Below, one piece after another: positions 54,388 to 64,000 of a stretch of DNA of 64,000 bases (position 1 is its first letter; every line of letters starts with the position of its first letter). Made by a program: the position numbers and the translations under genes. The notes beneath the pieces are model-generated. The model did no database searches. It was not told where the DNA came from and saw only the letters and a program-made list of their open reading frames with translations. The DNA is from Umbilicaria muhlenbergii. Its lineage: Eukaryota; Ascomycota; Lecanoromycetes; Umbilicariales; Umbilicariaceae. Location of the stretch: assembly GCA_000611775.1 (NCBI GenBank), contig KK106985.1, forward strand, positions 186,001-250,000. Reading direction: 5' to 3'.

Positions 54388-57300
54388 CTACTCCTCCTCC
54401 ATCAACCTCCCCAAAATCAAACTCTGAATGACGAACTGATCCCCCACAACCCTCACCTTCCCACTCCCACTCCCACCCCTAGCCTCCACACCCACCTCCC
54501 CCTTCCCCCTCTTCCTTTTCCTCCCCACTCCAGTCCCCACCTCCCCGCCACCCAGCACCCTCTCAGCCCCCTCCTCGCTCCCTCCAACATAGACCCAATC
54601 CCAGCCCTCCCCTTTACCCTCCACCTCGCCCAACATCCTCTTCGCCGCCTCCAAACTCCCCGCCGTAGCGACCCTCCTAGCCCCAAGCGCGTGCGTCAAG
54701 AAGAGGTAAGCTTTTCTTTTCTCTTCGCCCATAACGAGCAACACGCTGCGGCCACTGAGCCACTGCGGGCGACTCTCGATAATAGTAGCCAAGCGGGCGG
54801 AAGCTGGTGCGTAAGACGGCAAGAGGCGGGACCTGACCGCGCCGTTCAAAAACGCCGATTCGCCCGAAGGAAGCAAGTACGGCTCCCAGGGTAAGAGATG
54901 CTGCTTAGCGACGCAGTCATGAACCCAGCGAGTAGCGAGACAAGGGATACCAAGGGCGAGAGCCTGGATGTATTTAGTTTTGCGGCCGTGCCTATCGGCG
55001 ATGAGGCAGGTGAAGCCGAGGTTTGCGGCTTGCGGGGTGAGGCGGAAGGATGATGGGTGGATGTGGGGGTGGGGGCTGCGTTTGGAGGAGGGGGAGGAGG
55101 TAGTGGGGTCGAAGTCGGGGATGGTGAAGAGTTCATCGAAGCCGTCGTCGACGAGGTGGCCGCCGTTGGTGAGGATGTGGTCGATGGTTTGTTTGCGGCG
55201 GTCTTCTTGCTCGATTTGACTTACGGCGAAGACGATGTTTTTGAAGAGAGTGGTGCTGGTTCGGGAGGGAGCAACGGAGGTTGTTGAGCTGATTGCTCGG
55301 CTTGACGTCGAGGGTTTGGAGCGACGAGTTCGTGAAGATGGTGTTGTTGGAGGTGATACTGTTTCCGAAGGAGTTTGCAGGCCTGGGAGTAATGACTGCT
55401 GATCTGGGGCATAGGAGTAGAGTCGGTCCTTGAAATTAGTCCACATAGTCTGTGTCAGATAAACGTTCGTAATGCCAACGTCCAAGCGGGCAGGCACAGG
55501 ATCGCGCTGTTTGACCGAGAGCGTCACTGTAGCGTAACCATACTGGTCACCCTTAGGATATTGGACTGATTCGCTGGGGCCGGACTGTCTATTACGACTA
55601 GGTGTCTGAGGATCGTGTAGTGGGTGGTTTTTGTCTTTGAAACCTTCGACGACGTATGTCTTGGTCCGAGCTCCAGGGAGATCGATCTTGACAATGTCTC
55701 CTTTTTGGAGATGTAGTCGCCTCACTCCAAACCTGCTTATGACGCCGATTGTGCCGTCATCGAACCGGATCTTGTATCGTGGCTCTTCTTCCCTTGTAAA
55801 CCCCAGACAAGTAGCAGGGTAGTACGTGCCATTGAAGGCCGCAAACACACGGTTCGGGGCGACCACGTCTTCTTCCACAGCGGCCCCTTCATTTGTTTCT
55901 TCGGGTCGTACCTCTTCGTGAAGGACGTCAGAGCCCAGTTCAATTTTGGCTTTGTCCCGGAGGACCTGAATTCGGCTTCTACGACGTGGATTTTCTTCGA
56001 GCATGGCTGGGGTCGGACTGTCAATGGCATTGTGATTGGCAATGTTTGAAGCCGCTGTTTTCGTAGTTGGCTTCTGAGCCACCAAAGGGCCGCGGGCGCC
56101 GGTCACTGATTGTGGTCGGAGATTTAACGATCTGCGATTCTTGCCGCCTTCTGATAGATGCTGGCGCATAGCAATCTGTCTGGCGGCAACCGCCGCTTGT
56201 CCACCATCATTTTCACGGTCCTGAGTATCCGAAAGCATGGCCGGAGGTAGCTGATTAGATTGTGGCTTGGCCACTTGCAGTACACGTCCGTCACGACCTC
56301 GCCGCCGTTTCTTGGCTGGGCCAATGGGACTGGACCCCTCGATAGCAGCTTGAAATGCCATATCCTCGTTGGTAATGAGCCCGACATCAATATCGATGTC
56401 ACCGATTGCATCAGGTGGTGTAGGGTCACTTGCAATCTCGGTTAATGTTTTGGTACGCCTTAGATAAGGACTGGGAGAAGCCCGTGATGGTTCGGATTGC
56501 TGGCGAGAGACACGAAGGCGTGATTTGGATGGAGAGCCATCCAGGTGCGTTTGGGCCGTTTCAAACACCGTAGACCCTGTTGACTGCTGTTTTGTTGCTG
56601 GTCCGGTGGCGAGTGAGTTCGGAAGAGAGGGTTGGGGTTGCGACGAAGCACGCATAGCATTTGGTACGGAAGCAGAAGATGTCGACCCTCTGATTTGACT
56701 CGAAGACCGACTAGACTCAGGAATGGTGCTCCGTAATGTACCTTCTGCGACATTGGTGGATCTCTTCTTTCGAGCAATATCTGGATGAGCCGCAGATTCA
56801 ATCCTAGCTTCTGGAAGTTCAGCCGTAACTTCCGCCAGTGGGGTCCTTTCCACTGCCTCTTCCGTACGCTGGAGATCCTGGCGCACAGTGTGGTGATGGT
56901 CTAGGTGAGGATTACCCGCCGGACTTGATGTAGTTTCAGGCGTGTCCTCAGGAGGTTGCAATTGAGGTGGGCTACTTCTCAAAGCTGCTTCCGACATGTT
57001 ATTTTGCGGCAATGACGGAGAGCTATCAAGAACGGGACTTGACATGGGCGGCGGTCCAGGAGGAAGGGACGAGCTATCTACTTGCTGTAGCTGACGGGCC
57101 TTCGAAGATTGCAATGGAGTATTTAGGGTAAGCGGAAATGACTGGGACTGAGGTATGATAGCCCTGGTTTCGGAAGAGACCGGTGCTAGGCTTGGTAGTG
57201 GCGCAGAGTTGTGCGTCTGCCAATCTTTCGTGCGAGACTGGGAAGGTTGTGAGTCTGCGATTGCTACAGTCTGAGATCCCCCCGGGTTGATCTCAATCCT

Positions 57301-59012
57301 TTGGTTCGGGTCAGAGCTGCGGTCGCCAGCATCTTCATCATTAGGCTTGGTTAAGTTGCTGTTTACGGCAGGAGACTGGCCTCGATGTCGATTCTTCGAA
57401 GGACTGTCCTGAGTAACAGCTTGGAGAGACAAGCTAGTTGCAATCCTTGATGTTGTCATGGGCACTTGCACACCACCAAGGTCAAAATTCTCTTTGTCTT
57501 CCTCTCCTCTCTCGATAGGAGGCCTGATCTCGGGGGCATCGTCTTCCTCATGCTCAGTTTCGTCTTCCGTGGCATTGCCTTGAATTTCCTCCCCATTTAT
57601 GTCATCCGATATTACAACAGCGTCGTCCATTCTCTTCCCTGATGAACGTGGGGGATGATGACTCTCTGGGCCTTTAACACTGGCCGCTCTACCATACTCT
57701 TTTGAACCTGGTCTTGATGGGGCTGTGATGCCGACAAATTCATCTTTGGCCATGGACTCAATCCTCTTCTGGTTCATACGCCTACGCAGTAGACTCCCCT
57801 GGGATTCGAAATCATCGTCCGACAGCTCTTCTCCCGGTGATCCACGAGTTAACGCAGCTGATTGCTGTAGCATCATTTGTCTTTCCCTTTCATCTTGCGA
57901 AGCCTTCATGGAGATATAGTTCGTTTGTGGTTCAGTCACTGCACGTTGAAAATCTACGTGAGCAATTTTGGCTGGTGATGACAAGGAGTCTGCTGTAGAG
58001 GGCCTCTGCATTGGGAAAAAGCCTGGTGATGGCCGCTCTGACATCGCATCTGATGGCAATCTGTTTACCAATGGCGATGACACTGCCTGCGTAGTCTGGA
58101 AAACTTGGCTAAGATCCATGATGCCTCCAGATAGCCCCATGTGTTCGGCGAAAGGGTTTGCGGGTAATCGAGGGGTTGTGCTATCTGGGCCGATTACCTC
58201 TCCGTCACGACTCCGCTTTCTGCCATGAGTGGCGGGCGTCTTCGGCTGTCTGAAGCGTTTTGACTCAGGGTATGGTTCCGCCCGGATGTCTGTCTGAGAC
58301 GTTTCCCCAAGTTCATCTCCACTGTCACTCACAGGCGCTTCCTCTGAATATTCCAAGGTAGGTTGCTCGAATGCCGCGAGTAAATCGATATGACCTGTGT
58401 TCCCTTGGCTGTAGGTGAATGGAGTCGCCTCATGAGTATGAGTGGTTTCGCCAGCAGGAGCAGGAGCAGGAACAGCAGCTTCGTTTGAGATCTGTTGAGA
58501 CCCATCCTTGGCCAATAGCTTGTCATAGACAGACTGGGAATATGGTTGAGTATCGCCTTCATGTTGACTGCCCAGTATGATCATCTTCGGCCTTGAAGAG
58601 TCAGGTACCGTGCCTGGGGGCTCTGGTTGTGATGCGGGTGGATTCAGACGGACAACATCTGCGCCCAGTGCTTTGTTGACCTGTACTGGTGCATGGACAA
58701 CAGGACGAGATCTTGTGTGGCCAATAACACCCCGCTGCCGAGGACTGGTATCTATGTTAATGCCCTCGATATTGCTTCTTGTACGCGAATATGTTCTCGC
58801 GACTGGCTTAGACAGTTTGTCTTTTGTTGTCGCGTTTAGTGATGGCGACTTCAACGGGGAAAACGTCAGCATGGCTGCATAACCTATCATGCAGGCATTC
58901 ATCACCAGGGTCTGTCTTGGTGGGCACGCTGGGGTTCATCACTTACTTGTCCAATTCCAAGAGCAAATGCTTTGAGCTGTGAGAAGTCAATGCTATCTGT
59001 TTGCGTCCCCAT
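54388..59012 (-). CDS. DNA-damage checkpoint mediator Crb2/Rad9 (53BP1-like)
   Basis: Scaffold that binds methylated and ubiquitinated nucleosomes and recruits the effector kinase at DNA breaks. Exon 1 is short, 59012-58947 (MGTQTDSIDFSQLKAFALGI GQ), and exon 2 is 58848-54388; 1508 residues. The intron has a good donor (GTAAGT), a branch-like TGCTGAC followed by TTTTCCCC, and acceptor AAG at 58849, in phase. The long middle is disordered, with many S/TQ sites (for example SQTVAIADSQPSQS) for ATM/ATR-type kinases. A tandem-Tudor region starts at about 1020 (VFAAFNGTYYPATCLGF ... YKIRFDDGTIGVIS), and two BRCT repeats follow from about 1223 (LFKNIVFAVSQ; GIPCLATRWVHDCVAKQ). The C-terminal basic/Gly tail is G-rich in DNA. 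Without exon 1 the start would fall at 58905 inside the intron. Confidence 0.92.
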
Positions 59013-59422
59013 AGCTACTTGTAAGCAAGCTGAAGCAATTATAGGCCTAGCATGCCATTGTGTGGTGCGGTTACATTGAAGGTCGATTAACATCCAGATA
59101 GAACAATCTCGCGCTAATCCAGGTGTCGCGATTCTTTGTCACGTAAGCACGTGAAAACGTGGACCACTTAAACACGCCTGTTTGACTTGCACTCAATCAC
59201 CCTACACTTCATCGAATGGCTAGGGATGCTTCTGATATAATGCTATGTACCCAATTGAGCCTCATGAGACGCGCCTCTCTCGCCCTGTTTGGAAGCATTA
59301 CTAGAGGCTTGCCCCTGAGCGGCCGCTTGAGTCAACAATGAGACTTTGTCACATTAATCGGCCGAGCATTCTGCGTCTGTTCTAAACCTTTCACCACCCT
59401 TCCTCATATCCTTTTGTTTCTC
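59013..59422. other. Intergenic, Crb2 promoter and DPH6 3' side
   Basis: No gene seen. Confidence 0.5.
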
Positions 59423-61986
59423 CTATCTCTGTACTGGGCTATCATCCCTATATACAAAGACAGCGGCCAGTCGTTGTCCGTCTTTATCCCAGATACTCTT
59501 ACATGGTATTATTTGTCCTTGGCCTTGCGACTCTATAACTCCTCTTTTGTCAACGTACAAAGCACATGATGTTCTCCTGCCCGCGGCATACGCTCCATCA
59601 AGGGGGCATTTTTCCTGGAGAATGGTGGTTACATCGCTGAAGCTGGACGCGATGATGTTGTTTGTGAGGAGAATAGTTGTCACTGATGTACCTCCCTCGA
59701 TGAGGCAGCGGTGAATAGAGCCTACATTTGGCTCACTATGTGACCGGATCTGTACTAGTCAGCAAGAAAATTCAATGAGGAGAAAGTTGTATCGCTTTTT
59801 GTTCGGATGATGCATACCTTTATAGGCTCTGCAGTCACACCAAGATGAGCATGCCATTCAATCCAGCTATCTCGAGGCAGCTCGTCAACTTCAGCCGCAA
59901 AGAATGGAGGTACGTAATTCTCGGTACACTCGATAATAGTGTAGTCGGGCAACGGTCGGGCCACAGGATCAGTCCCGCTTCCGAGGGCACCATGATGCTT
60001 TTCCTCCCACAAGTCCCGTTCGACGTCTTCGTGCTTGATTTCAGAAGAAACATGGCGCATCTCCCATACTTTCCCAGCCAGGGCTGCATGCAATGCAGGA
60101 TCATGGCCTGTCTTTGTACTCGGTATGAATGCAACAACACTGGTCCACCAACTTACGCCCAGTTCTTTCCCGATTCTCCAGAGATGCTGCAACGCCAATA
60201 CGACCTGCCTCTTGTATGACCCTAATCGTCCATCTTCCCGGACCAGGCCCATGGTGGCAGGGTCTAATGATATTTGCCCCGCTACATATACCAATCTCGG
60301 GCCATGGGCTATATCCTGGTGGGATCGAGCAGGTACAGATATAGCTTGCGAGTACGGCCCTATGTTGGCTGGAGCCCAATAGGATCTTGACTGGACATGC
60401 AACGCTTTCTTATGAGAGGGTGCTTGCGGGTCGAAAGTAAGAGTAATGCTAACTTGACAATTTCCAGGCAGCATATCGCCGCATGCAACAGTGACTCTAG
60501 CGGGCGGATTGGGCTCTTGGAAAAGTTCGCCATATATTCTATTGACAATAGCAAATGTGTCCATGGATCGGAGCATCATTGTTGCAAAGGCAATGTTTTG
60601 TTCGGTATAAATGCCGCCTGAGCTTTCTCCAGATTTTCGAAGCCAATCGTTAATTTGTGCCATGATGTTCTCCATCTCCACTTCCACGGTCTTCGCATTC
60701 TCCTCGTCCGTGATAGCCGTCCACGTGATGACATTCATACCCTCTTGTCTGTCTTGGGTGTCAGAAGCAAGCCTGTAGCTCAGCCTCGCTTTCGGGTGTG
60801 GATTTGGCAAACCCCCTTCGCACTGGTCGCTTCTATCCTCTGGGGAATCATTATCGTTTGGCAACCTTTCTTCAAGGCTAATTGCAGATATGATATCGTC
60901 AAAAGGTTCATCTACCCCATAGCGGCCTTCTGGTTTTCGAAGAGCCGCTAGCAAGCTGTTCTTTCCTACCTCTTCCTTTCCTGGCGCATCCTGACCCAGT
61001 GATTTCTCTCCTGTCTTTCTCCCCCTTGACGTTTCATCTTCTGGCTTCTCCTCAACCCTAGCCCTTTTGATCTTCAGCCACGCACTACCGCCACCCTCCC
61101 TCACAACTTCCCTATCCTCATCTTCCACCACAATCCTCCCTTTGAATAGATCCCGTGGCCCATCAAGCACCAGCGTCTCAAACTCCCCACCCTCGCCCAG
61201 CACACTCCCATTCTCGCCCCCACCGAACCTCTTCATAACCCGCTCCACCCTCTTCATAACTCTATCACTCGCCACATTCTCCCATAGAAAAGACTCGTCC
61301 AAGCCACCGGAGGCAACTTTAATGATCCTTGCATCCAGTCCCACAGCCTCCATGTCCTGTAATAAACTCAATTGCGTGCCGGGAGGAAGACTAGGATACT
61401 GCCACAAATATGCCAGCGGCACCAGACCCAGCCGTAGGGCTACTGATTCGATGCGAGTGCGCTGGTATGTAGAAAGTATGGCGCCTGTGCTCACCGCATT
61501 GGCTTCTGGGTGCGCGGCCACGACTTTTCGGAGGAGGGGGATTAAAGACTCGGTCTCGTCTTCTTCCGACGCTTCAAGTGTGACAGAGGAAAGGTTCGAG
61601 GTCATGGTTCCCAAAAAGTCATCCTTTTTTGAGCCGGCATCAGCTGTCGAATTCCTTGACACACCCTCCGTGCACGCATGAGGTTGCCTATAGCTCTTCC
61701 CGGTCTGCACCGCTGTCCCTTTAATCTCTTGCCTATACAACGGGATCCCCGTCGCTTGCTCATACAACGGTATCACGGTATGGCCTACCGTCTGGTACAT
61801 GTAGCTATTAAGATCTTCTTCCCTGGCTTCTTCATGGCCCTCCGTGGCATTCGGTAGAGCTGGCGGATACAGGTTCGCTAATGCAACGATCTTATGCCCG
61901 TTTTCGAGACAGTGAAGTATTGAGAAGAAAGAATCTTTGCCGCCTGAGATCAGGCCGATGACGTTGAGAGAGTCGCGTGCTGCCAT
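59423..61986 (-). CDS. DPH6: Diphthine-ammonia ligase Dph6 with Rid-type C-terminal domains
   Basis: Last step of diphthamide synthesis on elongation factor 2: ATP-driven amidation of diphthine. Exons 61986-59818 and 59749-59423 give 831 residues. The N-terminal adenine-nucleotide alpha-hydrolase domain has the PP-loop GLISGGKDSFFS (about residue 12), then ALANLYPP, YMYQTVGH, and VSTGAILSTYQRTRIESVAL with LAYLWQYP and GGLDE; GEGGEFETLVLDGP closes the domain. Two Rid/YjgF-like domains follow, as in yeast Dph6: TWTAITDEENAKTVEVEMEN (first) and LVYVAGQISLDPATMGLV (second). The second is completed only if the last intron (GTATGC...GTACAG) is removed, giving IRSHSEPNVGSIHRCLIEG. Ending at 59755 would truncate it. 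Confidence 0.94.
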
Positions 61987-62553
61987 CTTTGGAGAGATTT
62001 TCGGGAAACGAGAGTATCAGTTACAAAAGAGCCGACCGGTAAGCAATAGCTGTAGAACTCGAACGCTCAATCAGACTAGATGGGCAAAAAACTGGACGAA
62101 AGATATATAGTCATTGGTCTAGAGCTGCGCGAGAATTTGTGATAACAGACATACTAGGATTGCCTATGGCACAAGAACATGTGATAGACTATGAATAAGA
62201 GACAGTATGTTCGAGTGCAAATTTGCTCGGCCATCTGCTACCCTGCCAGGCGATGCATGAGGGAAATGTGCATGCAAAAAGCGAAGACAGAGGGCATCCT
62301 CAGACTTTGGCAAGATTCAAAGTCTCGCTTGCAGCAGCCCTACATAACGTCTAGGTCATACGACAACGACAAAGCAGCCGCTTTGCTTATAGGTAGCCTA
62401 TAAAAGTCTTGTACAGCCTCACTCCGTTCAAGAAGTTGTCATTGTCTGGGATTATGAGGAGCCTCTGAGCCAACACGCCTCGACCCATGTTTACTATTTA
62501 GTTACGTAACTCATTAACCTCCCTGTGCAGTCACAACAAGACCAGTAGCCCGC
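61987..62553. other. Intergenic, DPH6 promoter and 3' side of the last gene
   Basis: No gene seen; the + frame at 62191-62403 has no motif. Confidence 0.5.
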
Positions 62554-64000
62554 TCAGAATTCACTCATTTTCCTATCGCTCGGCTGTCTGAATTTGACCA
62601 ACGTCCTACTCTTCTTCCTTTTCACCGCCCTCCCTCTCGCTCTCTGCTTCCTATCCACCTCCTCGACTGTCTGCTCATTGGCGCCGACCCTTTGGCAATC
62701 GCAAGGCAATCCCATTTCCGCCATTTCATCATCATACAATCTCTTCCTCAGGCTTTCATACGATCTCCCCAAATCCTCTTTGTCTGATGACCTGATCCGT
62801 ATCTGCGGATCGCTTTTTGTCTTCCCCGCCATGAACGCATCGTCTGGGTAAGGCAACATAGGATAGGTGACCAGCGGGGGCTCCTTGTCCCTCACAACCA
62901 AAGGGGCACTGGTCTGTGACTGGTCCTCACCCGCTTTTAGAACGTTGTATCGAATGGAACTTCTATCAGCCATGTCCGTCCAGAATTCTGGGGGTGGTAA
63001 AAGTGGTTTCGACTTTGGCCGAGGTGGGGGCGGAAGAACAGAGCTAGGCCACTCGTCGCGGTATCTGGCAGGGATACTCGGGACTCCTGGCGAGCTGACT
63101 GTTCGCATGGTCCTGAAAGGTGATCGAGAAGGGGTACGGGAGGTAGGGCTAGAGGAGGTAGAGGAGCTGGAATAAATAGATGAGGACGTCATTATGGACG
63201 GGAAGGCTCGAGGGAGGGCCGCTAAGGGTGCTTTGGGGTTTCGGTCATGTTGGCGATACTGGAATTTGAGTGGGGGAAGGTAATGGAAACTTGGTATGGT
63301 AGGAGAGCGAAGCGGGATATGGTTCCAAGGAGTCCCAAAATCGTCATTGGATGGGGAGTGCGATATTTCTGAAAAGGTGGACATTGATCTGGTAAGGCTT
63401 GGCTGGCTTGCTGACTCGTATAGGGGCTCCTGCTCAATTTCGTAATTGGCTCTACGAAAGCCAGCCAGCGATGCCGCGAAAGGTCGGTCGCACAATTCCA
63501 TGGCAGCGAATAGGATGCTTGAAAAAACCCTGGAGAAGTTGTAAGTCTTTTGTCATGGACGAAGGACAGATTATGCTGAACTTACAGCGCTGTTAATGAG
63601 GCCACCACACCGACTCTCTGCATAATACAAGGCGATCCCCATTGCCAAGAAGGTGCCTGGGAACCTTGAGCGAGACATAATGGTTGCCTAGCAGCTACTA
63701 CCAGACCGGCGCCAGCCGCAGCCATCCATGCAACAATCATAAGACGTGGAAGCAAGAAGCAGGTGGAATTCAGGGGACCTTGTCGTCTTCGATACGAGTT
63801 TGCTCGGCGACATCGTCCAGGGAGCGCTGAATATAAGATGATCTCCACTGTCGATAGTGCCCCCTGGAGCTAACGTCAGAACGGGACATATGAGACATCC
63901 GAGTAGCTTTTGATTCGAACTTACTGCAACAGTTGTAATAATTTCACCTACGAAAGTAGTAGGCTCTACTATCTTTGAGGCAAAGAGGCAGAGAGCAAGC
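62554..64000 (-). CDS. Hypothetical multi-pass membrane protein, 5' part beyond window
   Basis: Not recognised. Exons from right: 64000-63925 (cut by the edge), 63869-63586, 63529-62554, all in phase. The visible N-terminal part is hydrophobic: LALCLFASKIVEP, then FLLPRLMIVAWMAAAGAGLVVA, and VGVVASLTAL joined to VFSSILFAAM, so at least three membrane helices. From about the last 300 residues the protein is soluble and disordered: a Ser run (near 63150), Pro-rich LPPPPRPKSKPLLPPP, and a basic end with RGRAVKRKKSRTLVKF. The shape is that of a fungal membrane protein with a long cytosolic tail. Function unknown. Confidence 0.75.

Overview
The window looks like nuclear chromosomal DNA of a filamentous ascomycete (Pezizomycotina; Dothideomycetes would fit, but the species cannot be named). 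The evidence is many short introns (about 45-85 bp, GT...AG, often GTAAGT/GTATGT donors), long low-complexity Ser/Pro-rich proteins, a QDE-1-like RNA-dependent RNA polymerase, a paired-HxxHC fungal membrane protein, DUF3405 and DUF1688/Urc4 proteins. About 26 protein-coding loci are present. I rebuilt exon joins by eye from splice motifs, phase and family motifs. No rRNA, convincing tRNA or CRISPR array was seen.

Layout. 1-8.6 kb: 3' part of an RdRP, OPI1 (phospholipid-gene repressor) and a one-TM unknown protein, all on +. 8.8-9.5 kb: a decayed array of 126-bp kinesin-light-chain-type TPR repeats. 10.3-17.6 kb, all on -: a PQ-loop vacuolar transporter, the Rag GTPase GTR1, a membrane protein with paired HxxHC motifs, and URC4. 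19.6-24.5 kb: auxilin (SWA2) facing ceramide glucosyltransferase tail to tail. 24.9-28.4 kb: an alpha/beta-hydrolase relic and a sugar transporter. 29-34.8 kb: a WW-domain protein, YAR1, UBC7 and the meiotic nuclease SPO11. 34.86-35.70 kb: two nested non-autonomous DNA elements (MITEs). 35.9-41.6 kb: two paralogous Cys-rich membrane proteins and a DUF3405 protein. 42.8-51.6 kb: CAF-1 large subunit, the mitochondrial scramblase AIM25 (with a frame-breaking 23-bp duplication), an alcohol-oxidase-like GMC enzyme, LCL2 and mitochondrial ribosomal protein bL27m. 52.2-53.6 kb: a BTB protein with a C-terminal ubiquitin fold. 54.4-64 kb: the checkpoint mediator Crb2/Rad9, DPH6, and a partial membrane protein cut by the right edge.

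Most genes are unlinked housekeeping functions: lipid regulation (OPI1, GCS, AIM25), TORC1/vacuole (GTR1, PQ-loop), trafficking (auxilin), chromatin and recombination (CAC1, SPO11, Crb2), and protein quality control and modification (UBC7, YAR1, DPH6). No biosynthetic cluster is evident. The most unusual items are the BTB-ubiquitin-like fusion, the nested MITE pair with diagnostic ends, two recent-looking tandem duplications at gene 3' ends (AIM25, UBC7), a hydrolase frame that stays aligned across two stops, and a repeated flip of the coding strand from C-rich to G-rich close to gene 3' ends.
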